Assembly: GCA_903893335.1 (NCBI GenBank) | Contig: CAITLX010000093.1 | Coordinates: 1-8,207, forward strand | Length of the DNA stretch: 8,207 nucleotides | Reading direction: 5' to 3' | Source of the DNA: an uncultured delta proteobacterium | GTDB taxonomy: Bacteria > Myxococcota_A > Polyangia > Polyangiales > Polyangiaceae | Part shown: in pieces, positions 1 through 8,204 of the stretch | Numbering within the stretch: the stretch's first letter is position 1 | How the letters are laid out: each line of letters begins with the position of its first letter | The notes under the pieces: generated by a model | What the model saw: only the letters and a program-made list of their open reading frames with translations | What the model was told of the DNA's origin: nothing | Databases searched by the model: none | Position numbers and translations under genes: made by a program

Positions 1-1
1 C

Positions 2-1528
2 GCGCCCCCCGCGCGCCGCGCGCTGCCCAACGTCCTCGTGCTCGCGGTCGACTCGATGCGCACCGACAAGATCGACGCGGCGCACACTCCTGCGCTCGCC
101 CGGTTGCTCGGCGAGTCGATCACGTTCCCCCACACCGTCGTGACGCAGCCGCGCACCGGCCCCTCGTGGACGGCGATGCTCACGTCGCTGCCGCCGCTCG
201 CCAACGGCGTCGAGACGATGTTCCCCGAGGCGCGGCGCACGTCGCTCGCGACGATCGGAATGCCCGCGCACCTCGCCGGGCTCGGCTACCTCACGGCGTT
301 CAGCTCCGAGTACGCGGGCGATTTCCTCGCGCGCGTCGACGTCGGCTTCGCCGCGACGCGCGTGCCGCGCGTCGAGCTTCGCGAGATCTTCGGCCAGGGC
401 CTGCTCGCACGCCAGCCCGTGGCGGCCGGGTTCGCCGGCGTCGCGTACGGCGCGAGCGCCGCGACCCGCGGCTGGCTCGGCGCGCCGCTCGTCGAGCTGC
501 TGCGCGGCAGCGCGAGCTTCCCGCAGCCCGACGTGCTCGCCGACGATCTCGACGCGCTCGTCGCCGAGGCCGAGCGCGACGCGCGCCCCTGGCTCGGCGT
601 GCTGTTCTACTCCCAGCCGCACTTCCCCTACACCTCGACCGCTCCGCACTACGAGACGTGGGCGGTCGGCGGCGCCGACCCGGCGCTCGCGTTCGGGCGC
701 AACGTCGCGACGGGGCCCACGCGCACCGCCGAGGATCGCGCGCAGATCGACGCGCTCTACCGCGGCGCGCTCGCCGAGACCGACGAGGCCATCGCGCGGC
801 TGCTCGCGTCGCTCGAGGCGCGCGGCGCGCTCGACGACACGATCGTCGTGGTGACCGCCGATCACGGCGAGGGGCTCGAGGAGTGCCCCGGCTGCTCGGG
901 CCACGGCGACAACCTGCGCGGCATGATGTCGATCGAGGTGCCGCTCGCCATTCGCCTGCCGCAGCGGCGCTACCCCGACGCGCGGCCGGCTCGCGTCGAG
1001 GCGCACGTCTCGCAGCTCGACCTCTACCCGACGCTGCTCGCGCTGCTCGGCGCGCCGAAGGTCGCCATCCACGAGGGCGTGGCGCTGCTCGACCCCCACG
1101 GCGCACCCGTCGCGCCACCGCCCGACCGCACGCTCTTCGTCGAGACGGGCGAGTGGCTCTGGCCGACCCCCGCCGTGCCCACCGATCGACTCGATTACCC
1201 GCCCATCACGGGCCTCGCCACCGAGGAGAGCGGGCGCATCGTCGTGCCCGAGGCCTGGCTGCCCATCGTGCGCGCGGCCAAGCACCGCGTCGCGCTGCGC
1301 TGGCCCTGGAAGCTCGTCTACCGCCCCGAGCGCGCGGCGATCGCGCTCTCGCTCTACGACGCCGAGCGCGACCCGCTCGACGAGCACGACGTGGCCGCCG
1401 CGCACCCCGACGTCGTCGTCGCGCTGGCCGACGCGCTGCGGCGCTCGGTGCTGCGCTACCCCCACATGCTCGAGACGGCCGGCTATTTCCTCACCCGACC
1501 GAGCGCGCCGCGCGAGGAGTACTATTGA
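2..1528 (+). CDS. Sulfatase-like hydrolase/transferase (alkaline phosphatase fold), 5' end outside window
   Basis: Metal-dependent enzyme of the sulfatase/alkaline-phosphatase superfamily, acting on sulfate or phosphate esters or transferring a phospho-group; the substrate is not predictable. The frame is open to the window edge, and the residues before the GTG at 38 (ALPNVL) belong to the first core strand, so the true start is upstream. Any signal peptide or membrane segments would lie there. Numbering from the GTG at 38: metal-site motif VDSMR with D5; nucleophile region TGPSWTAMLTS with T40 where classical sulfatases have Cys/Ser of C-x-P-S-R; substrate-side HFPY with H195; metal motif ADHGE with D275 and H276; GHGDN with H289. 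The late LYDAERDP motif (Y440) is typical of the family's C-terminus. A C-P-G-C pair (C283, C286) sits between the last two metal-site elements. The final codons overlap the start of the next gene. Fold assignment is secure. Activity as a true sulfatase is doubtful because the formylglycine Cys/Ser is absent. Confidence 0.9.
   Translation, partial: APPARRALPNVLVLAVDSMRTDKIDAAHTPALARLLGESITFPHTVVTQPRTGPSWTAMLTSLPPLANGVETMFPEARRTSLATIGMPAHLAGLGYLTAFSSEYAGDFLARVDVGFAATRVPRVELREIFGQGLLARQPVAAGFAGVAYGASAATRGWLGAPLVELLRGSASFPQPDVLADDLDALVAEAERDARPWLGVLFYSQPHFPYTSTAPHYETWAVGGADPALAFGRNVATGPTRTAEDRAQIDALYRGALAETDEAIARLLASLEARGALDDTIVVVTADHGEGLEECPGCSGHGDNLRGMMSIEVPLAIRLPQRRYPDARPARVEAHVSQLDLYPTLLALLGAPKVAIHEGVALLDPHGAPVAPPPDRTLFVETGEWLWPTPAVPTDRLDYPPITGLATEESGRIVVPEAWLPIVRAAKHRVALRWPWKLVYRPERAAIALSLYDAERDPLDEHDVAAAHPDVVVALADALRRSVLRYPHMLETAGYFLTRPSAPREEYY
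1514..1519 (+). promoter_or_regulatory. Ribosome binding site inside upstream gene, sets the TTG start at 1525
   Basis: GAGGAG lies five bases before the TTG at 1525, within the last codons of the upstream sulfatase gene. The TTG overlaps that gene's stop in the sequence TTGA. This arrangement is typical of translational coupling and is the main reason for choosing TTG 1525 over the longer open frame that runs back to about 166. Confidence 0.7.
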
Positions 1529-3777
1529 CCCCGTCGGCTGCGCCGCCGCACGCCTGGGTCGTCGAGCATCGCCCGCTCGACGCGTGCCGGCCCCCCGCGT
1601 GCGTGCTGTCCACGCGCGCGGCGCAGGGGCGCGTCGAGGCAGGCGGCGGCTACGTCGTGGTGGGCGACGACCAGGTCGAGTCGTTCGCGCGGCGCGGCGT
1701 CGTGCTCGCGCCCGGCGAGGCGCTGACCTTCACGCTGCCCGCTTCGCGCGGCCCCGAGCGGCTCGATGTCGACCTCGCCGTCCCAGGCGGCGGGGACTTC
1801 GCCGTCGTGACGCGCCTGGTGCCCGCGGGCGGGGCGCCGAGCGACCGGCGCGACACGGGGCGCTCCGAGCCCTGGGCGCCGCGCGCCGCGGTCGAGGAGC
1901 TCGGGCGCGAGGAGCGACACTTCTCCCACGTGACCTCCGCCCTGCCCGCGCACGAGAGCGGCGCGCTCGAGATCACCCTCGCCAACGACGGCGCGTCGCG
2001 CGTGGCGCTCGGCGCGCCGACCGTGCTGCGCCGCATCGAGGGTCGCGCGGCGCGCCAGGCGTTCCTCTTCTTCGTCGACGCCGTGCCCTGGCCCGCGCTC
2101 TCTGCGCTCTTCGCGGGCGCGGACGACCCCGCCGCGCGCTGGGTGGCGCGCTGGGTCGCGCAGGGCTCGCTCTTCGCGCGCGGCGAGTCGCCCGGTCAGC
2201 TCACCGGCTCGTTCGTGCGGCGCTTCTTCGGCGGCGCGTTCTACCGCCTCGACGGAGAGCCCTCGCTCGCCGGCCAGGGCTTCGACGACGAGCCCCCGGC
2301 GCGCGCGCCCGGCCCGGTGGCGAGGCTGGTCGAGCAGGGGTTCGTCACGGCCGCGATCGGGTCGAACCTCTACCTCTCGCCGCTGCTCGGGCGCGTGGGC
2401 TTCGACGCCACGTACGACATCGAGTCGACGCTCGAGCTTCAGGTGCACCCCGCGGTCGTCGCGCGGCGCTTCGACGCGTGGATGGCGGCGCACGCCGACG
2501 ACGACCAGCTCGTCGTCGCGTGGCTCGCGAGCACCCACGCCCCCTGGCGCGCGGGGCGCATCGGCGCGCCGCCGCTCGTGGTGCCGGGGGCCGGCGCCGT
2601 CGCGCTCGACCGCGACGTGCTCGACCCGGTGTGGCGCAACCTGCTCGAAGGGGCCGACACGCTGCGCGCGATGCACGACGCGGCGGACGCGCGCTCCCCC
2701 TCGGCCGATCGCCTCTTCGTCGTCGCGACCGACCACGGGCACTCGTTCACGCGCGACGCGCGCGAGCGCCCCTACCGCCTCACCGGCGAGGTCGTGTCGC
2801 GCGAGCACCAGCACTGCTGCATGGCCGCGCAGCAGGAGGCGCAGACGCCGTTCGCCGTCGTGCACGAGGGGGGCTCGGGCGCGCGCCCCGCGGCGACGCG
2901 CGTCGAGTCGCCCACCTCCACGCTCGCGGTCTGGCGCCTCGTCGAGCGCCACCTCGACGCGAGGCTCGAGCTGCCCGACACCTCGTCGTTCGATCTGCCG
3001 GGCGCGGCGCGCTTCGACGACGGCGTGGTCGTCTCGGTCGGCGACAGCGGGGCGCTCGCGGCGGTGCGCGGCTCGCTCGCCTACCGCAGCTACCAGCCGG
3101 CGCTCGGGCTGCTGCCGCTCGCGTCCGCGTCGCCGGCCGTCGCGCGCCTGCTGCAAGGGGCGTCCGTGCGCGACGGCGACGTCGTCGCCGAGGAGCTGTA
3201 CGACCTCGCCTCCGACCCGTTCGAGCAGCGCGACGTCGCGTCGCACCGCTTCGACGACCTGCTCGCGATGCGACGGCACGTCACCGACTGGCTCGCCGAG
3301 TGGAGCCCGCCCGAGGGGCACGCGCGCTCGCGCTCGACCCTGCGCTTCGCCGGCCCGGTGACGCTCACGCTCGACGCGCCGCGCCCCTACCGCGCCTCGG
3401 TCGACGCGGGCCCGCTGCGCGACATGCCGACGCACGCCACGATCGTCGCCTCGCGCCTCGACCTCGAGGACGGCGACGCGCCGCTCGGCGTCGTCGATCT
3501 CGGCGGCGCCGCCGTCGACGCGGGGCTCTCGCTGCGCTGCGCGTCGAGCGCGCTGCCCCTCGCGGCGCTCGGACCGGGCGCGCACCGCCTCAACCTCGCG
3601 CTCGCCCGCACCAACTGCCCGGGCGACGACGGCGGCGCCGAGGTACCGCCCGGGTTCGTGGCGTTCGGCACCTCGCGGGTGACGCCTCAGACCCCCGGCG
3701 CCTCGGGCGCCGTGGTCGGCGGCTCGGCCGTGCTCGGTGACGCGCTGCGTCGCTGGGGCTACGTGCGCGGCAAGTGA
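1525..3777 (+). CDS. Divergent sulfatase/alkaline-phosphatase-fold protein with flanking beta domains
   Basis: A 750-residue protein, second of a tandem sulfatase-fold pair. Residues 1-178 look beta-rich and could be a jelly-roll or carbohydrate-binding-like domain (inferred from the alternating pattern only). The catalytic core spans roughly 179-595. It contains FLFFVDAVPW with metal-site D185; LTGSFVRRFFGG with T227 at the nucleophile position; ASTHAPW with H338; ATDHGH with D403 and H404; REHQHCC with H428 and H430 as candidates for the last metal-site histidine; and ELYDLASDP at 557-565. Residues about 603-750 form another beta-rich tail. The first gene's usual P-S after the nucleophile is replaced by G-S-F here, so the active site is diverged but the metal ligands are kept. 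No signal peptide or membrane helix is visible at the chosen TTG start, which is unusual for this family. The 4-nt overlap suggests co-expression with the upstream gene. Function beyond the superfamily is unknown. Confidence 0.85.
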   Translation: MTPSAAPPHAWVVEHRPLDACRPPACVLSTRAAQGRVEAGGGYVVVGDDQVESFARRGVVLAPGEALTFTLPASRGPERLDVDLAVPGGGDFAVVTRLVPAGGAPSDRRDTGRSEPWAPRAAVEELGREERHFSHVTSALPAHESGALEITLANDGASRVALGAPTVLRRIEGRAARQAFLFFVDAVPWPALSALFAGADDPAARWVARWVAQGSLFARGESPGQLTGSFVRRFFGGAFYRLDGEPSLAGQGFDDEPPARAPGPVARLVEQGFVTAAIGSNLYLSPLLGRVGFDATYDIESTLELQVHPAVVARRFDAWMAAHADDDQLVVAWLASTHAPWRAGRIGAPPLVVPGAGAVALDRDVLDPVWRNLLEGADTLRAMHDAADARSPSADRLFVVATDHGHSFTRDARERPYRLTGEVVSREHQHCCMAAQQEAQTPFAVVHEGGSGARPAATRVESPTSTLAVWRLVERHLDARLELPDTSSFDLPGAARFDDGVVVSVGDSGALAAVRGSLAYRSYQPALGLLPLASASPAVARLLQGASVRDGDVVAEELYDLASDPFEQRDVASHRFDDLLAMRRHVTDWLAEWSPPEGHARSRSTLRFAGPVTLTLDAPRPYRASVDAGPLRDMPTHATIVASRLDLEDGDAPLGVVDLGGAAVDAGLSLRCASSALPLAALGPGAHRLNLALARTNCPGDDGGAEVPPGFVAFGTSRVTPQTPGASGAVVGGSAVLGDALRRWGYVRGK

Positions 3778-3786
3778 GCGCGCTCG

Positions 3787-3815
3787 TTTCACGCGCGTTG
3801 CGAGCATGGTAATCT
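3787..3815 (+). promoter_or_regulatory. Candidate promoter of the lipoprotein gene
   Basis: The 82-base gap after the sulfatase pair holds an unusually AT-containing patch. TAATCT at 3810-3815 fits the TAnnnT form of a -10 element, and TTTCAC at 3787-3792 sits 17 bases upstream as a poor -35. This would give a leader of about 38 bases before the ATG at 3860. The -35 match is weak, so this is only a candidate. Confidence 0.3.
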
Positions 3816-3848
3816 GCGAAGTTACGGGGCAACGGTGGGCTCCGACTC

Positions 3849-3854
3849 GGAGGT
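3849..3854 (+). promoter_or_regulatory. Strong ribosome binding site of the lipoprotein gene
   Basis: GGAGGT lies five bases before the ATG at 3860. It selects this ATG over upstream in-frame starts that would run back to 3737 inside the preceding gene. The residues that follow form a proper lipoprotein signal peptide, which agrees with this choice. Confidence 0.8.
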
Positions 3855-3859
3855 CGTCC

Positions 3860-4912
3860 ATGCGGTTTCAGGGCTCGTGGGTTTGCGCAGGCGTGGTTTC
3901 GTTCGCGTTCGCGGCGGCAGGCTGCAGCAGCAGCGACAGCGCTGCTCCCGGCGCAGGTGGCTCGGGCGGAGGCGCGGGCAGCGGCGGCAGCGACGCAGGC
4001 GGCGGCGCCTGCTTCCCGACCGATCCGACCTGCGGCCTCTCGGGCTCTCCCTGCCTGGCCATGACGGACAACTCGGCGAGCACCTCGAAGATGATCGGCT
4101 GGCGCTACAGCATGATCACCGTTCAGGCGCCCGAGTCGCTCAAGTCGCTGCAGACGCTCATCCTCGACAAGAAGGTGCCGTACACGCTCGACGCTTGTTA
4201 CCAGTACGGCAACGGCCAGATCTCGTGGCTCATGGCGTACGACACGAGCGGCGCGACGCCCGAGCTGCTCGTCGGCAGCGGGCCGCCGATCCCGGCGGGC
4301 ACCGACCCGCGGCTCGGCACCTGCTTCGTCGATCGCAACGACGGCACGTTCGACATCAAGCCCGTGCGCGTCCCCGTCACGGTCGCCGCCGACGGCACCG
4401 TCACCGGCACGCCGCTCGATTTCGTCGTGCTGCCCGTCTACCTCAACAACGAGGGCACGACCTCGGTGGATCTCCCCATCCACCAGCTTGGCTTCAACGA
4501 CACCAAGCTCAGCGCCGACAAGAACTGCGTCGGCTCGTTCATGGGCGACACGCTCGACCCGATCTCCAACTGCGCGCCGCAGACGGGCAAGCCCGGCTGG
4601 AACAAGGGCGGCACGCTCGCGGGCTACATCACCGTCGACGACTCCGACTCGGTGTTCGTGACGGACATCGGCTCCAGCCTCTGCGTCGTGCTCTCGGGCG
4701 ACCCGCTCACGTACGGCGACGGCGTGGTGGGCAACCAGCACTGCAAGAAGACCGCGGGCCACCCGACCATCCGCGGCGACTGGGACGCGGCGACCAAGAA
4801 GGCCGTCACCGCGGGCACCGGCGACGCGTTCCACCTCGTGGTCGATTTCGCCGCGAGCGCCATCACGATCAAGGGCACGACGAAGTCGCTCGACTGCGCC
4901 GCGGCGCAGTGA
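3860..4912 (+). CDS. Cysteine-rich secreted lipoprotein of unknown function
   Basis: A 350-residue exported lipoprotein. The signal peptide has R2, a hydrophobic stretch at about 8-20 and a lipobox AAGC with lipidated C22, so the mature protein should be anchored to a membrane leaflet in the cell envelope. Residues 23-49 are a Ser/Gly/Ala linker of the type common in myxobacterial lipoproteins. The globular part, about 50-350, has ten cysteines (C51, C58, C65, C113, C155, C223, C238, C275, C295, C346). This even number, in an exported protein, suggests up to five disulfides; the first three have regular C-x6-C-x6-C spacing. The rest is beta-rich and Thr/Asp/Gly-rich, with no motif I recognise as catalytic. 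It has its own strong ribosome binding site and probably its own promoter, so it need not belong to the upstream operon. It converges with the helicase gene 35 bases downstream. Coding status and lipoprotein nature are secure; function is not assigned. Confidence 0.88.
   Translation: MRFQGSWVCAGVVSFAFAAAGCSSSDSAAPGAGGSGGGAGSGGSDAGGGACFPTDPTCGLSGSPCLAMTDNSASTSKMIGWRYSMITVQAPESLKSLQTLILDKKVPYTLDACYQYGNGQISWLMAYDTSGATPELLVGSGPPIPAGTDPRLGTCFVDRNDGTFDIKPVRVPVTVAADGTVTGTPLDFVVLPVYLNNEGTTSVDLPIHQLGFNDTKLSADKNCVGSFMGDTLDPISNCAPQTGKPGWNKGGTLAGYITVDDSDSVFVTDIGSSLCVVLSGDPLTYGDGVVGNQHCKKTAGHPTIRGDWDAATKKAVTAGTGDAFHLVVDFAASAITIKGTTKSLDCAAAQ
4893..4910. repeat. 18-base perfect palindrome at the lipoprotein gene's 3' end
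   Basis: ACTGCGCCGCGGCGCAGT reads the same on both strands. It covers the last coding codons and the first base of the TGA stop. As RNA it can fold into a hairpin with about seven GC-rich pairs around a CGCG loop. No T-run follows on either strand, so it is not a standard intrinsic terminator. Its position between two convergent genes makes a 3'-end or transcript-stability role possible. Chance formation is also possible in a sequence this rich in GC. Confidence 0.4.
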
Positions 4913-4947
4913 CCTGAATCGAGGCCGCGCCGAGGGTGTGCGCGACC

Positions 4948-6888
4948 TCAGAGCGACCGACCGAACGCGCGCACCACGTCCATGTCGTCGGTGCGCGCGG
5001 CGTTCGGCAGCGCGGCGAGCAGGCGGCGACCGTACGGCTTGGTCGAGAGCCGGCGGTCGAGGATGGCGACGATGCCGGCGTCGGTCTGCGTGCGCAGCAG
5101 GCGGCCGAACCCCTGCTTGAGCAGGATCGCCGCCGACGGCAGCGCGTGGTGCGCGAACGCGCTCTTGCCCTCGGCCTCGAGCGCGCGCGAGCGCGCGACG
5201 AGCAGCGGGTCGGTCGGCGGCGCGAAGGGGAGCTTGTCGATGATGACGAGGCGCAGCGCGCGCCCCGGCACGTCGACGCCCTCCCAGAAGCTCATCGTCG
5301 CGACGAGCACGGCGCTCTCGGCCTCGCGGAAGCGCGCGACGAGCGCCCCCTTCGGGGCCGAGCCCTGCACGAGCAGCGCGCCGGGCAGCTTGCGTCGCGC
5401 CAGATCGGCGTGAAGCTCCTGCATCGCGCGCGTCGAGGTGCACAGGACGAACGCGCCGCCCGCCGTGGCCTCGACGAGCTCGGCGATGCGCTGCGCGGCC
5501 TGCTCGCGGAACGCGGGGTCGGCGGGCTCGGGCAGATCGCGCGGGAGGTAGAGCAGCGCGCGCTCGGCGAAGTCGAACGGCGACGGGACGGCGAGCTCGT
5601 CGACCGGGTACTCGTCGCCCGCGATGCCGAGCCGGCCGCGCACGTACGCGAAGCCGTCGTGCGCGGTCAGCGTCGCGCTCGTGAGCACCGCCGCCGGCAC
5701 GCGCGCCCAGACCTCGCGCCGGAAGCGCTCGGCGAGATCGACGGGCGAGGCGCCGACCGACACCGCGCGCGAGCGCGCCTCGACCCAGCCGACCTGATCG
5801 TCGGAGCCCTCGACGAGCGCGGCGAGGTCGTCGCGCAGCGCCTGGCTGCGCCGCGCGACGAGATCGACCGCGTCGCTGCCCGTCGCGGCGCGCGCGTGCT
5901 CGTAGAGGCCCTCGAGCGCCGTGTCGAGGCGATGGTAGGCGTCGAGCACCGCGCCGCTCCACGCGCCGTCGGGCAGCGGCGCGCGCCCCTCGGAGGCGCC
6001 GAAGCGCTGCGCGAGCGCGCCGAAGAGGGCGTGCGTCGCGTCGCGGGCCGAGCCAGCGAGCCGGCGCGCGCGCTCCTCGCCGTCGTGCGAGCCGGCGACC
6101 GCGCGCACGAACGCGCGCTCGGCGTCGCGCGCGAGCGTCTCGACGCGCCCCGACGACACGCGCACGCCGAAGAACTGCGTCGCCACGTCCTCGAGCTGAT
6201 GCGCCTCGTCGAACACCACCGCGTCGTACGGGGGGAGCACGCCGCCGTGCGGTCCGCGCACCGCGAGGTCCGCGAAGAAGAGCGCGTGGTTGACGACCAG
6301 CAGCCTCGCCTCCTCGGCGGCGCGCTTCATGCGCGTGACGAAGCAGCGCTCGTAGTGCGCGCAGCCCGAGCCGACGCGCGTCTCGCTCGACGAGGCGACG
6401 TCGGCCCAGGCCGGGTCGGACTCGGACAGCTCCTCGATCTCGGCGACGTCGCCCGACTCGGTGCGCTCGAGCCACGACTCGAGGATGCGGATGGCGCGCC
6501 CGCGGCCCGCGAGCAGCCCGTCGGCGCCATGGCGAAGCTCGTCGAAGCGGCGGCGGCAGAGGTAGTTGCCGAGCCCCTTCACGCGCGTCGCGCGCGGGTC
6601 GACGCCGAGCGCGCGCGCGACGAGCGGCAGATCGCTGTCGAAGATCTGGTCTTGCAGCGCGCGGGTCGCGGTGGAGATGACGATCTTGCGCCCCGAGAGG
6701 ATGGCCGGCACGAGGTACGCGAGCGTCTTGCCCGTGCCGGTGCCGGCCTCGCACACGACCACGCGGTCGAACTCGAGCGCGCGCTCGACGGCGTCGGCCA
6801 TGTCGAGCTGCCCGGGGCGGTCCTCGTAGGCCGACAGCGCACCCGCGAAGGGCCCACCGGGGCCGAGCAGGTCGCGGGCGCGGGGCAT
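4948..6888 (-). CDS. ATP-dependent DNA helicase, DinG/YoaA (XPD-like) family
   Basis: A 646-residue superfamily 2 helicase expected to unwind DNA 5'-to-3' in repair or replication-fork maintenance, in the cytoplasm. Motifs in order: a Q-motif-like RPGQ at 24-27; Walker A AGTGTGKT at 48-55; motif Ia STATRALQDQ at 72-81; iron-sulfur region with C111, C176 and C182; LLVVNHALFFADLA at 196-209; DEAH box at 227-230; LTSATL at 402-407; LCTSTRAM at 482-489; FWEGVDVPG at 534-542; and motif VI QGFGRLLR at 592-599. The length resembles YoaA (about 636) more than E. coli DinG (about 716), and there is no exonuclease domain. The family's second iron-sulfur cysteine, which lies five residues before C176, is R171 here. 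The start fits the family: GPGGPFAGALSAYEDRPGQ follows shortly after M1. There is no Shine-Dalgarno sequence before this ATG. The gene is divergent from the TSP3 protein gene and convergent with the lipoprotein gene, so it is probably monocistronic. Family assignment is very secure; the choice between DinG and YoaA is not, so no symbol is given. Confidence 0.95.
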   Translation of the reverse strand: MPRARDLLGPGGPFAGALSAYEDRPGQLDMADAVERALEFDRVVVCEAGTGTGKTLAYLVPAILSGRKIVISTATRALQDQIFDSDLPLVARALGVDPRATRVKGLGNYLCRRRFDELRHGADGLLAGRGRAIRILESWLERTESGDVAEIEELSESDPAWADVASSSETRVGSGCAHYERCFVTRMKRAAEEARLLVVNHALFFADLAVRGPHGGVLPPYDAVVFDEAHQLEDVATQFFGVRVSSGRVETLARDAERAFVRAVAGSHDGEERARRLAGSARDATHALFGALAQRFGASEGRAPLPDGAWSGAVLDAYHRLDTALEGLYEHARAATGSDAVDLVARRSQALRDDLAALVEGSDDQVGWVEARSRAVSVGASPVDLAERFRREVWARVPAAVLTSATLTAHDGFAYVRGRLGIAGDEYPVDELAVPSPFDFAERALLYLPRDLPEPADPAFREQAAQRIAELVEATAGGAFVLCTSTRAMQELHADLARRKLPGALLVQGSAPKGALVARFREAESAVLVATMSFWEGVDVPGRALRLVIIDKLPFAPPTDPLLVARSRALEAEGKSAFAHHALPSAAILLKQGFGRLLRTQTDAGIVAILDRRLSTKPYGRRLLAALPNAARTDDMDVVRAFGRSL

Positions 6889-6895
6889 CGCGCAA

Positions 6896-6922
6896 GAGAT
6901 ACACGCCGCGCCCCGAGGTCAA
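6896..6922 (-). promoter_or_regulatory. Candidate promoter of the helicase gene
   Basis: On the minus strand, TTGACC (plus-strand 6917-6922) matches the -35 consensus at five of six positions. TATCTC (6896-6901) lies 15 bases downstream as a partial -10. Transcription would then begin at or within a few bases of the ATG at 6888, giving a very short or absent leader, which agrees with the missing Shine-Dalgarno. The short spacer and weak -10 keep this tentative. Confidence 0.35.
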
Positions 6923-6928
6923 GCCTCG
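6914..6928. repeat. Short inverted repeat in the divergent intergenic region
   Basis: CGAGG and CCTCG flank a five-base centre (TCAAG) and overlap the candidate -35 of the helicase gene. The arrangement could be an operator half-site pair, but five-base arms are short and could arise by chance in GC-rich DNA. Confidence 0.25.
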
Positions 6929-6947
6929 CGCGGCGCGGCGCATCGGG

Positions 6948-6953
6948 TAGCAT
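6948..6953 (+). promoter_or_regulatory. Candidate -10 element of the TSP3 outer-membrane protein gene
   Basis: TAGCAT matches the -10 consensus TATAAT at four of six positions, including the three most conserved (T1, A2, T6). It ends nine bases before the ATG at 6963, so the start site would fall within about three bases of the ATG. No recognisable -35 lies 16-18 bases upstream and no Shine-Dalgarno is present. Confidence 0.35.
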
Positions 6954-6962
6954 CGCTTCGCC

Positions 6963-8204
<1,242 letters not shown>

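Noticed and set aside
38..40. GTG at 38 as the start of the first sulfatase gene
   Set aside because: It falls inside the first conserved core strand (PNVLVLAVDSMR) and the frame is open to the window edge, so the real start is upstream and the gene is partial.
166..1524. Long upstream extension of the second sulfatase-fold gene in its own frame
   Set aside because: The translation is Arg/Ala-rich low-complexity and antagonistic to the well-motifed first gene in another frame. The TTG at 1525 has a good ribosome binding site.
3776..3805. Possible intrinsic terminator after the sulfatase pair (GAGCGCGCTC palindrome then GTTTC)
   Set aside because: The ten-base palindrome leaves only a three-pair stem, the alternative arms are five pairs with long loops, and there is no real T-run.
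3737..3859. Upstream in-frame extension of the lipoprotein gene
   Set aside because: It would overlap the preceding gene and bury the signal peptide. The ATG at 3860 has GGAGGT at ideal spacing followed by a correct lipobox.
1522..3861. 779-residue minus-strand open frame opposite the second sulfatase-fold gene
   Set aside because: Arg/Ala/Glu/Val-rich shadow with no motifs. Open antisense frames are expected at this GC content, and the plus strand carries clear family motifs.
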